This document shows, piece after piece, positions 1-11,339 of a stretch of DNA of 64,000 nucleotides (the stretch's first letter is position 1; each line of letters opens with the position of its first letter). Origin of the DNA: Takakia lepidozioides (taxonomy: Eukaryota; Streptophyta; Takakiopsida; Takakiales; Takakiaceae); contig CM060733.1 of NCBI GenBank assembly GCA_030704615.1, positions 71,796,001 to 71,860,000 of the forward strand, in the 5' to 3' direction. The position numbers and the translations under genes are program-made. Below the pieces are notes generated by a model, which was not told where the DNA came from, made no database searches, and saw nothing but the letters and a program-made list of their open reading frames with translations.

Positions 1-835
1 TGATCTCAGTCCAAACCAGGAAGTGGTCAGAGGTACCAATATCAGTTCTGTCGATCAACACATTGGCACACTGGGGGAACAAAATTTTGTCCATTATGAT
101 ATAGTCCACAATGGAACGTTCCCCAGTTTGGGATTTCTCACGAGTCCACTGCACTTGGTCACCACTTGTCCTGTTATTCAAGGTCAAAAGCTGAAGCTCT
201 TCTAGACAGTTAATTAACCGTCTGCCATTAGAATTCAGCTCGTCCTCACCAAAAGGTCCAATGATATCGTCTTGATGGATCCCTTTGCCCACCTGGGCAT
301 TGAAGTCCCCCAATAGTACCACCTGACCTTTGGCAAGGAACGAAGCACAGTCCAGCTTTACATCTTCGAAGGCCTTGTCTGCGTCAGCACTAAGGGTCCC
401 CTCTGTGGGCATGTAAACACAACCAACAAAGAGGTCCTTTGTACTCATGCCGCCCTTCAAATTTTGTTTTAGCCAGATACTATGCTCGTACCTCAAACCC
501 TTGTTGATAATTTCACAATTGTCAAACAAGAAATCACGGACAAAGAATCCGACCCCTTTTTTACCGCGTTTGGCAGAGGCTGCCTTGAGAGTACACATCT
601 TACCTGCCCATTTATAACCAATGACATCTCCAACCAGTTTATCCGACGTTTCCCATGTTTCTTGCCCAGCACAGATATGAATATCATTAGTCCGAAGAAC
701 TTGTCCCACTTCAAGTTGTTTCCTTTGGTTGGTCAACCCTGAGAAGTTGAAAGTGGCCAGCCGCAAGCCAGCCCTTTGCGTGTGAATTGTTTGTCGTCTA
801 GGTAGCTTGTGATTGCTCCTGGACGGCCAACCGTT
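1..835 (-). CDS. LINE (non-LTR retrotransposon) AP-like endonuclease domain, partial
   Basis: An open minus-strand frame runs without stop from about 835 down to base 1 and leaves the window. It reads as an exonuclease-endonuclease-phosphatase fold: LRLATFNFSGLTN near 750, AGQETWE near 655, VGCVYMPTEG near 415, LLGDFNAQVG near 300, DYIIMD near 95 and TSDHFLVW near 25. The order (N-terminal TFN, QET, GDFN, C-terminal SDH) is that of the APE-type endonuclease which nicks target DNA for LINE reverse transcription. Reverse transcriptase should follow beyond the left edge. No convincing start ATG is visible; a TAG closes the frame at about 838. The family is clear, the LINE clade is not. Confidence 0.85.
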
Positions 836-854
836 CTACAAAGGGGGGACAGTT

Positions 855-1245
855 ACCCATGTGTAGATTTTGCTCGTCTTGTGTAAACTTTGAGAATTGG
901 TAAACCATTCAGGGTACCAAATCTTTCAGTTACACGACGCACAGGCTCCGCACACATAGGGGCAGATTGTCCGTCAAACTGCTTGGGGACAATTACCCCG
1001 TGTATAGATTTTGCTCGTCTTGTGTAGACTTTGAGGATTGGTAAACCATTTAGAGTACCAAATCCTTCAGTTACACGACGTTCAGGCTCTGCACACTTAG
1101 GGACAGACTGTCCATCTGACGGCTTGGGGACAATTATCCCGTGTATAGAATTGTTCGTCTTGTGTAAACCTTGAGGATTGGTAAGCCATTCAGAGTACCA
1201 AATCCTTCAGATTCAGGACGTTCAGGTTCCGTACACTTAGGGGCA
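855..1245. repeat. Three tandem copies of a ~141-bp unit
   Basis: A unit containing GCTCGTCTTGTGTA, then a GGTAAACCATT-like block, ACCAAATC and a CACAYWTAGGG-like block starts near 861, 1001 and 1142. The copies differ by scattered substitutions. The array lies between the ORF1-like frame and the endonuclease frame of the LINE. It could be a spacer repeat; stop codons recur in each unit in the frame of the upstream ORF. Confidence 0.75.
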
Positions 1246-1781
1246 TCTTGTCTTTCTGGCTGTGTGGATTCAACCTCATCCAAAGCATCAAACCAATTAG
1301 AAACTCTCAAGTTGAAGTTGTTGCCCTTGGTTGTCTTCCTAGAGCGCCCCATTGAATCACCAATGTCTAAGACTGCTACCCAGCCAGTCAAGGGACGAAC
1401 TTCTTTGAGATTGAATTGATGCGGGACTCTATTAGAAGCACTTTTGGTCATTGCAACCTTCAACGTACCCATGTTATCAAGTCTCGAGATGGTACCATTA
1501 GCCATGAAATCCAAGCCTAAGCTAGAGCATGTAGTTTTAAAGGACACATCGTCCATCCTGGGATTCGCCCCAAAAACTACACATGAAGCCCTAGATTTGG
1601 CATAAGTAACCAATTCCCAGGGATCACCCTGAGGAGTGTTGATGTTGATAGGAGCTAGCCATAAGTTTAAGCACAGGAACCAACCCGAGCCCCAAGTGCT
1701 GAGTATGCTAGACAGAGCATACGACTGCCCAATTTGGGCAGAGGGGCTGCCCCCAAGCGGTAGGAGTCCGCTTGTTACCAT
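1134..1781 (-). CDS. Hypothetical ORF upstream of the LINE endonuclease (possible ORF1)
   Basis: A 215-codon minus-strand frame lies 5' of the endonuclease frame. The central part (WELVTYAKSR, VSFKTTCSSLGLDF, VLDIGDSMGRSRK) has balanced composition and looks like real protein, while its C-terminus runs into the 141-bp repeats. I recognise no zinc knuckle or RRM. Position and strand suggest the first ORF or the N-terminal region of the same LINE, but this rests on context only. The terminal stop lies in the first repeat unit, so the copy may be broken. Confidence 0.4.
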   Translation of the reverse strand: MVTSGLLPLGGSPSAQIGQSYALSSILSTWGSGWFLCLNLWLAPININTPQGDPWELVTYAKSRASCVVFGANPRMDDVSFKTTCSSLGLDFMANGTISRLDNMGTLKVAMTKSASNRVPHQFNLKEVRPLTGWVAVLDIGDSMGRSRKTTKGNNFNLRVSNWFDALDEVESTQPERQDAPKCTEPERPESEGFGTLNGLPILKVYTRRTILYTG

Positions 1782-1849
1782 TCAGAGATCACACTCCAGG
1801 GAGTTGCAGGGAATGGCCCGTGTAGGCATATTCTAAAGAGGGAAAGGCC

Positions 1850-2815
1850 CCAAGCTTTCCAACTAAATCCAATGCACTACCTTACCTGAAGCAAAGCGCT
1901 TCAGGTCGAAACAAACAAGGACACGAGGTCACAAGGCCGACATTTAGTCACAGAGAGATGGTAGCCAATGGGGAAACTCTGAAGAGGAGAGTAAAGCAGC
2001 AAACAAAACATGATATGAAATGAAACGGTCCTTCAAAATCATTGTGAAGAGCTCAAAAGCTTATGAGACCAAAGGAAACCCACAAGCAAGAAGAGACAAA
2101 ACCACAGCCATAAACAGCCCATAAGCAACTACTGTCTTGCATCCAAACACACACGCATGAGCAGCCCAAAGGTAACCCTCCTGGACATAAGCTCCCAAGC
2201 ATTTCTCATGGCACAAATGGAAAAAGGTATAGAAGACTTTTATAACAGATTTGGGTTCCAAGGAATAGACAGTAGAATCTCCCTTGTATCATGAGGTATA
2301 GAGGGCAAGAAAGTGGTGCTTCATACTGCTAGTGGAAAATGGAAAGAACTGCTTGGACCAAAAGGAAAAACAAATAAGAAGACGCAAATCCAGAGGCATG
2401 AGCAGCCCCAAAATATCGGGGAATGACGGGATTCCCGGGATTCCCCAAGGGTCCACTCCAAATGCACATAAGCTGCCAAGCATTTCTGATGAGACCAAAG
2501 TGTACAAAAAATGAAAATAGGAGCCAAACCACATGCATGAGCACACTAAAAGCAACTATTGCAAAGGCGACGGCCAAAGGATCAAAGCTCCCAAGCATAC
2601 AAGCATTGCTGGACTTTAAAATATAATACGTCACTTACAAATTGGGTTTCAAATAGTAGACACATCAATGTCCCGTGCAACTGGTGAAGTCCTTTCATTC
2701 CCCCCACTCATGTGTATCCATTTGAAAACAGAGGGGAGCACATTGCAAAAGCCCATTGCTTGCCATTGCAACTTCTTTACTTGGAAGATGTGACCCTTAT
2801 CCCAACCGTGCTCGG
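1850..2815. other. Non-coding stretch, nothing recognised
   Basis: No ORF here has coding character. Two loosely similar blocks (about 2040-2235 and 2390-2620) both contain CATGAGCA(G/C), AAGCTSCCAAGCATTTCT and GAGACCAAA, so the region holds a diverged ~350-bp direct duplication. No terminal inverted repeats or target duplications were found. Confidence 0.35.
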
Positions 2816-2822
2816 GGCATTC

Positions 2823-3272
2823 TCATATCAAGCACATGAACCCTGCCAAAAACCTAAAAAAATCAAAAAGCAAATGCCCACTTACCTCTCGTGGAAGAGG
2901 AGCTGGCCGTTTGGGTGCCCTCTGAGCATGCGTTGCATTGGGAGGCTCGGTCAGTCCACATGCACCACTGATGTAGTTCTCCAAATCTGATACATTGTCC
3001 ACATCATCTCCATCCTCGTCCTCCTCTAGGCCCTTGTCCATTCCCTCCTCCGAATCGTCGTCATCATCTATTTTGTAATCCTCATCGAGCTCCTGATCAC
3101 GCTCGTCGAGTTCCTCTGCCACAGAGCCCACCAGCTGGGGAGTCTCGGGCTCTTCCTCCGCCATCGAAGGTAATGCTAGTTCTTTCAAGCGCCCGCTTTG
3201 TCGAGGAGGCCCGTTCCACACAACTTTGGAGCTCCTAGTCGGCCGTTGTACACTCCTGGCTATGCTGCGCAC
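2823..3272 (-). CDS. Exon-like acidic hypothetical ORF
   Basis: A minus-strand frame with a very acidic centre (DEDYKIDDDDDSEEG, LEEDEDGDDVDN), probably disordered. A good acceptor (TGTGCGCAG) lies near its start at about 3265, and a consensus donor (GAGAG followed by GTAAGT) lies near 2885, so it may be one internal exon of an intron-containing gene rather than the whole frame. I recognise no domain. The neighbouring minus-strand frame at 3503-3690 (MARTRNSRTPQ..., Pro/Ser/Ala-rich, also ending at a GTGAGA donor) could be its first exon. Confidence 0.35.
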   Translation of the reverse strand: MRSIARSVQRPTRSSKVVWNGPPRQSGRLKELALPSMAEEEPETPQLVGSVAEELDERDQELDEDYKIDDDDDSEEGMDKGLEEDEDGDDVDNVSDLENYISGACGLTEPPNATHAQRAPKRPAPLPREVSGHLLFDFFRFLAGFMCLI

Positions 3273-3502
3273 ACATTTCCAAAACCCTATGAGAATCTTG
3301 CCCTAAACCCAAGGCAATCGTGAAAGTGCCATCACCATCAAACCTATGGGGGGGAAAAGCAGTAGGCTAATGTGGTGGGAAACCCCTACTCACTACCTGT
3401 GTAGCATGCATACTAAGGACAAGGGTGATCTGCTCACCTGCGCGCAACGCTCCCAATGTTCAGCTGAGACAACGTCTCCTTGTTGGCTGCTATGCGCCTC
3501 TC

Positions 3503-3680
3503 TCACTCTTCCTCGTAGGTAGTGCGTGGAGGGGTGTCGGGTGTAGAGGGCTTGGGTGCAGAGGGCTTGGGTGCGGGTGTGCGGGAAGCCAGTGCAGTCG
3601 GGTAGGGTCTTCTTGCAGAGGTGGTGGGGGCGCGGGCACTATGCGCTTGGGGGGTCCTGCTGTTGCGTGTCCGTGCCATG
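3503..3680 (-). CDS. Exon-like Pro/Ser/Ala-rich hypothetical ORF
   Basis: An ATG near 3680 opens a low-complexity basic frame (ARTRNSRTPQAHSARAP, then repeated PKPSxPKPS). It ends at a potential donor (GAAGA followed by GTGAGA) close to 3510. It lies on the same strand as the acidic exon at 2823-3272 and could be the start of the same gene. Function unknown; the composition suggests a disordered N-terminal tail. Confidence 0.25.
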
Positions 3681-3904
3681 GCGGGTTCCTCCTCGTTGCT
3701 CAAATTGCAGTAATCGACCTCAAACAAGACTACCATGATCTACTGATCAAACAATAGAAGGAACGCATGTAGGAAACAGATGGGAGGTGGACCCGCCATA
3801 CGAATACTCCAACGCCTGCAAGCCAGGCGTAGGTTCCCCACATCCGAGCACTCGCTGACTTCCCACTTCAAAAACTACTCAAACCCAGAAGCGTTTCGTC
3901 ATAA

Positions 3905-4123
3905 ATGAGAGAGGTCGGAACTAGAAACACCCGGCGCCGCACTACGGTGCCCGACACTGACGCAAGACTTTGGCAAATCGAGGAACAACGTGCAACTAGA
4001 CTGGGTCTTTCAAAGATAATGTGTCCCTGCAACGACTGCCATGGGGGTCGACTCCAATTCGTGGAAACTGCCAAATTGCATTTGCTTGCCAACGACCGGG
4101 ATCCACTGTTGGGTTATCCCATG
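3905..4123 (+). CDS. CACTA transposase-associated domain, single 5' exon
   Basis: An ATG opens a 73-codon exon ending in a strong donor (ATG followed by GTGAGT at 4124). It contains KIMCPCNDCHGG, then FVETAKLHLL and LLGYPM. CPCxxC followed by a V/AxxHL segment and a tyrosine is the pattern of the transposase-associated domain found at the N-terminus of En/Spm (CACTA) TNP2-type transposases. No further exons were recognised to the right, where MULE terminal repeats begin at 4337, so this is probably a truncated fragment. Confidence 0.55.
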
Positions 4124-4336
4124 GTGAGTGACGTGCATCTCTCACCTCACTTCTCGCAGACATAACTTAGGATGAAGCCCTTAGAATGCTAATGTTGAAC
4201 AGCCCTCTACTGTACATGTACAGTGGACTACTGTATGGAAACTAGCACGGTCAAATAGGAGATTCCCTGTTTTATGCAACAAGTTACATTTTGGACAAGA
4301 CTATACTCTTATACTTTGGAGGTGAACAGAGGATAG

Positions 4337-4890
4337 CTATTTCATGAGCATGAGCGGCATGAGCGGCGTAGTAAGACAATCGGTTTTCATGAGCAGAAGT
4401 ACAAATTTCAAAAAAAAAAAAAAAAAAAAAACATTAATTTAATGCAATGTGTCAGGAAAAACAAATATATTATTCGGCCCCTTGAAGGGAAAATTGTAGT
4501 TTTAACAGTTGTGCTCATGATATTTCGTCTTCCGCTCATGCCAATTCCTAGCGACATGTGCAAATATGGCGCCGAATTTCGCGGTAATAGGGTCTGTAAC
4601 CTGAAAAAACGGCGACGTATTTTGCGGTAATAGGTCTCTCTGGCGAAAAATGGTGCCGAATTCCGCGGCTATAGGTCCCCTCATGACAGGTAATTCGGCG
4701 CCATTTTTCCAGTGCACGTTCAGACTTAGCCAGCTTTCGGCGCAAAATAGGGAAATTCGGCGCCATTTTTCCAGACACTGTACGAGTGCATGTTGGGACT
4801 TAGCCAGTTTTCGGCCCAAAAAAGAGAAATTCGGCGCCATTTTTCCAGACACGGTACCAGTGCATGTTGGGACTTAGCCAGTTTTCGGCC
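4337..4890. repeat. MULE-like element terminus with GGCGCC-centred repeats (copy L)
   Basis: The stretch starts at CTATTTCATGAGCATGAGCG and is repeated in reverse complement at 51950-52612. The abrupt end of similarity at 4337 and 52612 marks the outer end of the element. Inside is an (A)n run at 4410-4431 and units of GGAAAAATGGCGCCGAATTT, TTTTGGGCCGAAAACTGG and CTAAGTCCCAACATGCACTGG. At about 4888 the repeats abut the transposase frame directly (CATGGCC joined to GAAAACTGG), so the C-terminal part of the transposase has been deleted. Confidence 0.75.
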
Positions 4891-7095
4891 ATGTTTGTCG
4901 TGGGCATGTCGGTGTCGGAGTCGAGACACATTTCCTGCACAAGCACATGTTGAGGTTACAAGCAAGTTACAAATATGGCCAAGAATAATATTCAACGGGA
5001 CGCGAATTTGTGCAACTCACCTCCCGCATATAGTCGCCGAACTGGAGGAAACGATAATGCCACCATGCTAGCCAACTGACCATTGCTCCCTCGTCTGATT
5101 TCCTTACAGCACCTGACGATGTCCACCAAGCCCGTATACATGCAAACTGTGTCTGCATCATCCAAGGTGGGAGCGCGCTTCCACGCAAGGCACATGGAAT
5201 GGTGCTCCTCTCTGAAATCTGGCGCCACGAGCCTGGTTGTGTACTGCGAAAGGCTCTGCAGAAAATGGAACCCACAAGATCTCTCCTTGCCTTCCATGGG
5301 AACATTGGGGTCTTGCCTGTACACCCTTCGGATGGCAGCCCAATTTGCTTGTGCGTTGTCTGCCATGAAACCACGGAAATTGGGAGGGGGCAATCCCGCC
5401 TTGGCCATCTGTTCGTTTATTCCCTGCCAAAGAAGCATCTCCGATTGTGTGTCCTCTCCTTTCATCTCACAAATAGCAATTGTCATTAGCATCCTGCAGT
5501 GGGTGACGTAGACATGTGCACCCATTGTCACCCACTGGTGATTTGTAATTCGCTTGATATGGTCGAACGTTTGACAAGTCCCCACTCGTCATCCTGTCGA
5601 CCAGTTCGACGCCGCTGCCAGGTCCACACGTGGACATTTTGAATACGAAACAACGATCTACCTCAGTCCCTTGTCCTGGAAACCTACTTCCATGAATGTA
5701 GTCATATCCACATCGTCGCTTCACCTCCAGAATGGAGTGCATATCCGAGCCACGCCCAATTTTCTGTTTGCATGAGACAATGTGGTTTTGGACATTCGGT
5801 GAACATACGTGGGACACCGACTCCAGCAATGCCTCCATTTCCTTCTTGTCGAGAGGAACTCTATCGGAGCCGTCTTCCGACATAATTCTGGCCAATGCCA
5901 TCTTATGGGCGGCTTGGAGCTGTATCTGTTTGGATTTGGCACCCGGTCTCAACTTAACCTCCTCCTGAACGAGCTGCTCTGCTTCGTGGGCAGCCTCCCG
6001 CGAGTTCCCCCTCGCCAATTTGTGACAATGGGAACCAACGTGTATGCAAGCTCGGGTGAGGTCAGGGAAACGGTGCAACACATAGAACTGTTTGGCATTA
6101 CAAACAGACATGCAGTGTGGTGGTTCTTTGCAATGCGCACACTTAAATGTGGAGTTCGGAACCTTCTCCTGAGCTCGAAATGGTTGATGAGCTGTGCCTG
6201 TCCAATCGGTCTCGTTCCTGTGACCTCTGGATTTAAAGTGGAAGCAAGTTGGGGAGAAACACCGCAACACGCCCGCACAAACAACGTAGCGCACCCGCAC
6301 ACCATCGAGCATCTTCATGCTGGTGGTTTTGGTAACGCACCAAGGATGACCGTCATGTTTTCTATCCATATCTGTCAACATTCCGGACGTCCTCGAGTAG
6401 TCCGCCCGAGGAGGGAACTCAAAGAAGATATTACCGTCGACGTCGGCGGGAAGGCATGTAACCGATTTAATTGCGAACTTGCTGTAGTCCAGCCCGGCCA
6501 GCTCCGACCGGTGTCCCTCCAGGTGAAGCCCTCGCAGAATTTCAAGAATAGATCGAACTGCGGTGCTCGTGCTGGGAATATGACTCCCTCCTCCACTGAC
6601 GTCCATTGAGGACTTGCCTGATCTCTAGGACGACCTCGGAACTTCCATGACCTCGTCTGAGTCGGACAGGTTGTGAACAACCCGGTTCTCGCTCGTCTTC
6701 ATGGATGGGTTCGGCTCTGGATTTACTTCGTTGCGGACTTCTCTCTTTGAGGTACCCACTCTCTGATTCGCGGATTGTTTCGTGGAAGGCGCCAGGATAG
6801 AAGGTGCATTTGGCGGGCAAATGAAGTCCCCAACAGCCCTGTATATGACGCTGTCCGATGGTGGAACTCGCCATTCCCTGCCATCGCCGAAATCATCGTG
6901 GAGCACAACAATACTCTCGACAACAAGGCCGTTTGAGTCCTTCCTTTCCTCCTCCAAAAAAACCGACCCCGGTTTCAGGTGGTATCGAACGCACAGATAT
7001 TTCTCCATCACCCGGCATATGTCCCCTCTGCACGGAAATGAAGCTCTATGCTCGTGAGGAGGGCAGTACACTGTAGCGCTCGGGTTTTCCGCCAT
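4888..7095 (-). pseudogene. MULE-like transposase with SWIM family architecture, copy L (broken)
   Basis: ATG at 7095 (MAENPSATVYC). The first exon ends at 5021 before GTGAGT, and the second resumes at 4934 after TTGTGCAG. Recognisable blocks are DRKHDGHPWCVTKT, Cys/His clusters (CAHCKEPPHC), FDHIKRITNHQWVTMGAHVY (first catalytic Asp candidate), AICEMKGEDT, GFMADNAQANW (second Asp candidate) and SCGFHFLQSL, as in the MULE DDE domain. The element would cut and paste itself. Breaks: a TAG near 6610 where copy A has TGG, an 11-bp deletion near 5580 that shifts frame, and loss of everything after the first ~15 codons of exon 2, including the SWIM finger. Confidence 0.8.
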
Positions 7096-7109
7096 GGGAG
7101 ATGTGCACA

Positions 7110-7370
7110 CAAGACTGCCAGGATGGCGTGCGGGGAAGCTCCCTAGTAAAAGGGGGATGCAGCGATGGGAAGGAATACGGTGCCGATTTGTCCGAGCGAC
7201 GAAGCCTGATCCAAATCCAAGGAGCCAACTATCTCAAAAATCCAGAGTCAGAGTGTTAATGAACCTTGTCTCCGGAATGCGGCCCCTGGTCTTTGCGCAA
7301 TAACTGCCAACGGTATGCAGTCAGAAAGTGGGGGGCCGTCCGGATGATGTCGGCTAAAGGGGAGAAGCCG
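7110..7370. promoter_or_regulatory. 5' flank of transposase copy L
   Basis: A single-copy block upstream of the transposase ATG is closely conserved in inverted orientation upstream of copy A (about 16270-16515). Conservation between the copies up to the array boundary suggests it contains the transposase promoter and leader. I see no clear TATA box. Confidence 0.35.
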
Positions 7371-8445
7371 GCACTGTGCCGTCACATTACTACACCCGAA
7401 TGGAAATTCGGCACCCAATACCCAACAGGGGCCGCACGGATGAAGTCGTCTGGGGCAGAGATGTCGGCACCTGTCCGACAGAAACATCCCCCCGGATGGA
7501 AATTCAACGCCGAATTTCCATTCGGATCCACCCAATAGAAGTCCTGTCGGGGGGTCAGGCCAAAAACTGGCCGACCTAAAAACCTCTGCGGATGGAAAAA
7601 CGGCGCCGAATTTCCATCCGAGGCCTTTCGGATGCAGTCGGCTCGGGGGAAAGGTCGCCATCTGGCCCTCACATTACAACCCCGGACGGAAATTCGGCAC
7701 CGAATATACAACAGGGGAAGCCCGGATGAAGTCGCCTCGGGCGCAGAGGCCGGCGCGTGTGCGACAGAGAACATCCCCTGGATGAACATTTGGCGCCGAA
7801 TTTCCATCCGGGCCTCCCCAAAGGAAGTCGTGTCGGGGGGTCAGGCCGAAAACTGGCCGGCATAAAAACATCCCCAGATGGAAAAACGGCGCCGAATTTC
7901 CATCCGGGGCGGTTCGGATGCAGTCGGGGAGGGGGGAGAGGTCGGCACCTGGCCGTCACATTTCAACCCCCGGACGGAAATTCGGCACCGAATATCCAAC
8001 AGGGGACGCCCGGATGAAGTCGCCTCGGGCGTAGAGGCCGACACGTGTTCGACAGAGAGCATCCCTTATATGGAGATTCGGCGCCGAATTTCCATCCAGG
8101 CCCCCCCAAAGGAAGTCGTGTCGGGGGGTCAGGCCGAAAACTGGCCGACATAAAAACCTCCCCAGATGGAAAAACGGTGCCGAATTTCCATCCGGGGCCG
8201 TTCCAATGCAGTCAGGGAGGGGGGAGAGGCCGGCACCTGGCCGTCATATTTCAACCCCCGGACGGAAATTCGGCACCGAATATCCAACAGAGCGGCGGAG
8301 AGGCCGGCACCTCTCCGACAGAGACCATCCCCCGGATGGAAATTCGGCGCCGAATTTCCATCGGGGCCCCCTCAAAGGAAGTCGTAAAAACCTCCCAGAA
8401 TGGAAAAACGGCGCCGAATTTCCGTCCGAGGCTGTTCCGATTTGC
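7370..8445. repeat. Higher-order array, ~290-bp units of GGCGCC palindromes (copy L side)
   Basis: Blocks starting with a TCACATT/TCATATT landmark recur near 7381, 7670, 7955 and 8244, a period of about 290 bp. Each unit holds several inverted repeats centred on GGCGCC (core AAATTCGGCGCCGAATTT with flanking GGATGG/CCATCC) plus a GTCGGGGGGTCAGGCC segment. The same units occur inverted at 15480-16265. Many long ORFs here are only in-frame readings of the repeat, such as GWKFGAEFPSG strings, and should not be taken as genes. Confidence 0.85.
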
Positions 8446-8569
8446 CTCTAGCAGTCAAGGATTCCAAGAAAAACGTGTCTACAAGTGCACTTCAGCCACA
8501 AAACAAACAGTTAGGTTTGTTTTTCTCCGAAAAATCAATCGGACACGCTCAGAATTACCTGCAGGAAGG

Positions 8570-9425
8570 TAATTCAGCGCTTCGAAATACCTGGCGAATG
8601 GAAATTCGGCGCCGAATATCCATACGCTAGCGATCCGACTTTTCTGCTGGATGGAAATTCGGCGCCGGATTTCCATCCATCCGGGATTCGAATTACCTGC
8701 AGGATGGAAATTCGGCGCCGGATCTCCATCCATCCGGGATTCGAATTACCTGCAGGATGGAAATTCGGCGCCGGATCTCCATCCATCCGGGATTCGGATT
8801 ACCTGCAGGGTGGAAATTCGGCGCCGGATCTCCATCCATCCGCTCTCCGACCAACCTTGCGGATGGAAATCCGGCGCCGGATCTCCATCCATCCGCCTCC
8901 GAATTACCTGCTTGAAGGAAATTTCGCGCGCCGCCCTACCTTCGCGGATGGAAATCCGACGCCGGATTTCCATCCATCCGCCTCCGAATTACCTGCGTGA
9001 GGGAAATTTGGCGCGCCACCCTACCTGCGCGGATGGAAATCCGGGGCCAGATTTCCATCCATCTGCTTCCGAATTACCTGCGTGAGGGAAATTTGGCGCG
9101 CCGCCCTACCGAATTTGCAGCGCCGACTTACCTGGAGTATGGAAATCCGGCGCCGGATTTCCATCCATCCGCGCTCCGAATTACCTGCATGATGGAAATT
9201 TTGCGCGCCGACCTACCTGGCGGATGGAAATCCGGCGCCGGATTTCAATCCATCCGCTCTTCGAATTAGCTGCATGACGGAAATTTTGCGCGCCGACTTA
9301 GCTGGCGGATGGAAATCCGGCCATCCATCCGCTCTTCGAATGACCTGCATGACGGAAATTTTGCGCGCCGACTTAGCTGGCGGATGGAAATCCGGCGCCA
9401 TCCGCTCTTCGAATTACCTGCATCA
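8570..9425. repeat. Short-period GGCGCC palindrome array
   Basis: The core GGAAATCCGGCGCCGGATTT, flanked by ATGG and CCATCCATCCG, recurs about every 53-55 bp from 8651 to 8870, then at irregular 80-110 bp intervals to about 9400. Spacers are GAATTACCTGC-like or GCGCGCCG. Each core is a near-perfect inverted repeat. The array continues into the hairpin array at 9425. Confidence 0.85.
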
Positions 9426-11335
9426 CTGGAAAAATGGCGCCGAATTTCCGATTTTGGTGCTAGTCAGATCTGGGACTTAGCCATTTTCGGCCCCGAACTG
9501 GAAAAAATGGCGCCGAAAAAAAAAAAAAAAAAAAAAAAAAACGCCATTTTTCTTGTTCGGGGCCGAAAACGGCTGTCCCAGATCTGACTGGCACCAAAAT
9601 CGGAAATTCGGCGCCATTTTTCCAGTTCTGGGCCCAGTCAGATCTGGGACTTGGCCATTTTTGGCCTCGAACTGGAATAAAATAAATTTATTAAAATTAA
9701 AAATTTAAAAAAAAAAAAAAACGCCATTTTTCCAGTTCGGGCCGAAAACGGCTAAGTCCCAGATCTGACTGGCACCAAAATCGGAAATTCGGGGCCATTC
9801 TGGGCCCAGTCAGATCTGGGACTTAGCCATTTTCGGCCCCGAACTGGAATAAAAATAATTTAAAAAAAAAAACGCCATTTTTCCAGTTCGGGGCCGAAAA
9901 CGGCTAAGTCCCAGATCTGACTGGCACCAAAATCGGAAATTCGGCGCCATTTTTCCAGTTCTGGGCCCAGTCAGATCTGGGACTTAGCCATTTTCGGCCC
10001 CGAACTGGAAAAAAAACGCCATTTTTCCAGTTCGGGGCCGAAAACGGCTAAGTCCCAGATCTGACTGGCACCAAAATCGGAAATTCGGCGCCATTTTTCC
10101 AGTTCTGGGCCTAGTCAGATATGGGACTTAGCCATTTTCGGCCCCGAACTGGAAAAAACAAAAATAAAAGAAAATAAAATAAAAAAAACGCCATTTTTCC
10201 AGTTCGGGGCCGAAAACGGCTAAGTCCCGGATCTGACTGGCACCAAAATTGGAAATTCGGCGCCATTTTTTCCAGTTCTGGGCCAAGTCAGATCTGGGAC
10301 TTAGCCATTTTCGGCCCCGAGTTGGAAAAAACAAAAATAAAATAAAAAATAAAAAAACGCCATTTTTCCAGTTCGGGGCCGAAAACGGCTAAGTCCCAGA
10401 TCTGACTTGGCCCAGAACTGGAAAAATGGCGCCGAATTTCCGATTTTGGGTGCCAGTCAGATCTGGGACTTAGCCATTTTCGGCCCCGAACTGGAAAGAA
10501 AAAAAAAAAAAAAAAAAAAAAACGCCATTTTTCCAGTTCGGGGCCGAAAACGGCTAAGTCCCAGATCTGACTGGCACCCAAAATCGGAAATTCGGCGCCA
10601 TTTTTCCAGTTCTGGGCCAAGTCAGATCTGGGACTTAGCCATTTTCGGCCCCGAAATGGAAAAATGGCGCCATTTTTCCAGTTAAGGGCCCCGAAAATGG
10701 CTAAGTCTTTACGATGGCTGGAACCACAACTGGAAATTCGGCACCATTTTTCCAGTTCCGCGCCCTATCAGATCTGGGACTTAGCCATTTTCGGCCCCGA
10801 ACTGGAAAAATGGCGCCATTTTTCCAGTTCGGGGCCGAAAATGGCTAAGTCCCTATGGTGGGTGGCACCAAAATCGGAAATTCGGCGCCATTTTTTCCAG
10901 TTCCGGGCCCAGTCTGATCTGGGACTTAGCCATTTTCGGCCCCAAACTGAAAAAATGGCACCGAAAAAAAAAAAAAAAAAACGCCATTTTTCCAGTTCGG
11001 GCCCGAAAATGGCTAAGTCCCAGATCTGACTGGCACCAAAATCGGAAATTCGGCGCCATTTTTCCAGTTCCGGGCCTAGTCAGATCTGGGACTTAGCCAT
11101 TTTTGGCCCCGAAATGGAAAAATGGCGCCATTTTTCCAGTTCAGCGCCTTGTCAGATCTGGGACTTAGCCATTTTTGGCCCCGAACTGGAAAAATGCCGA
11201 AAATGGCTAAGTCCCTGGGCCTTGAACTGGAAAAATGGTGCCGAATTTCGGTTTTCGGTGCCAGCCACACTAGGGACTTAGCCATTTTGGGTGCCCTGGA
11301 CTGGAAATTCAGCGCCATTTTTCGAAGGACCAATT
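9425..11335. repeat. Tandem long-hairpin array
   Basis: About ten head-to-tail hairpins with period near 165 bp. In each, the block CAGATCTGGGACTTAGCC, then CATTTTCGGCCCCGAACTGG, is followed by an A/T-rich centre and by the reverse complement of the same block. Between hairpins lies ATCGGAAATTCGGCGCCATT or a variant. The poly-A centres vary in length (for example 9517-9541, 10498-10522). Copies are highly similar, so the array expanded recently. I see no coding function. Confidence 0.85.
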
Positions 11336-11339
11336 TTTA

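Noticed and set aside
7370-9600. Long overlapping frames rich in repeated peptides such as GWKFGAEFPSG or MEIRRRISI
   Set aside because: They appear on both strands and in several frames of the palindromic arrays and only reflect repeat units whose length keeps a frame open.
7370-11335. CRISPR-like array
   Set aside because: Repeats and spacers are themselves repeated, spacers are not unique, and the context is eukaryotic transposons with introns.
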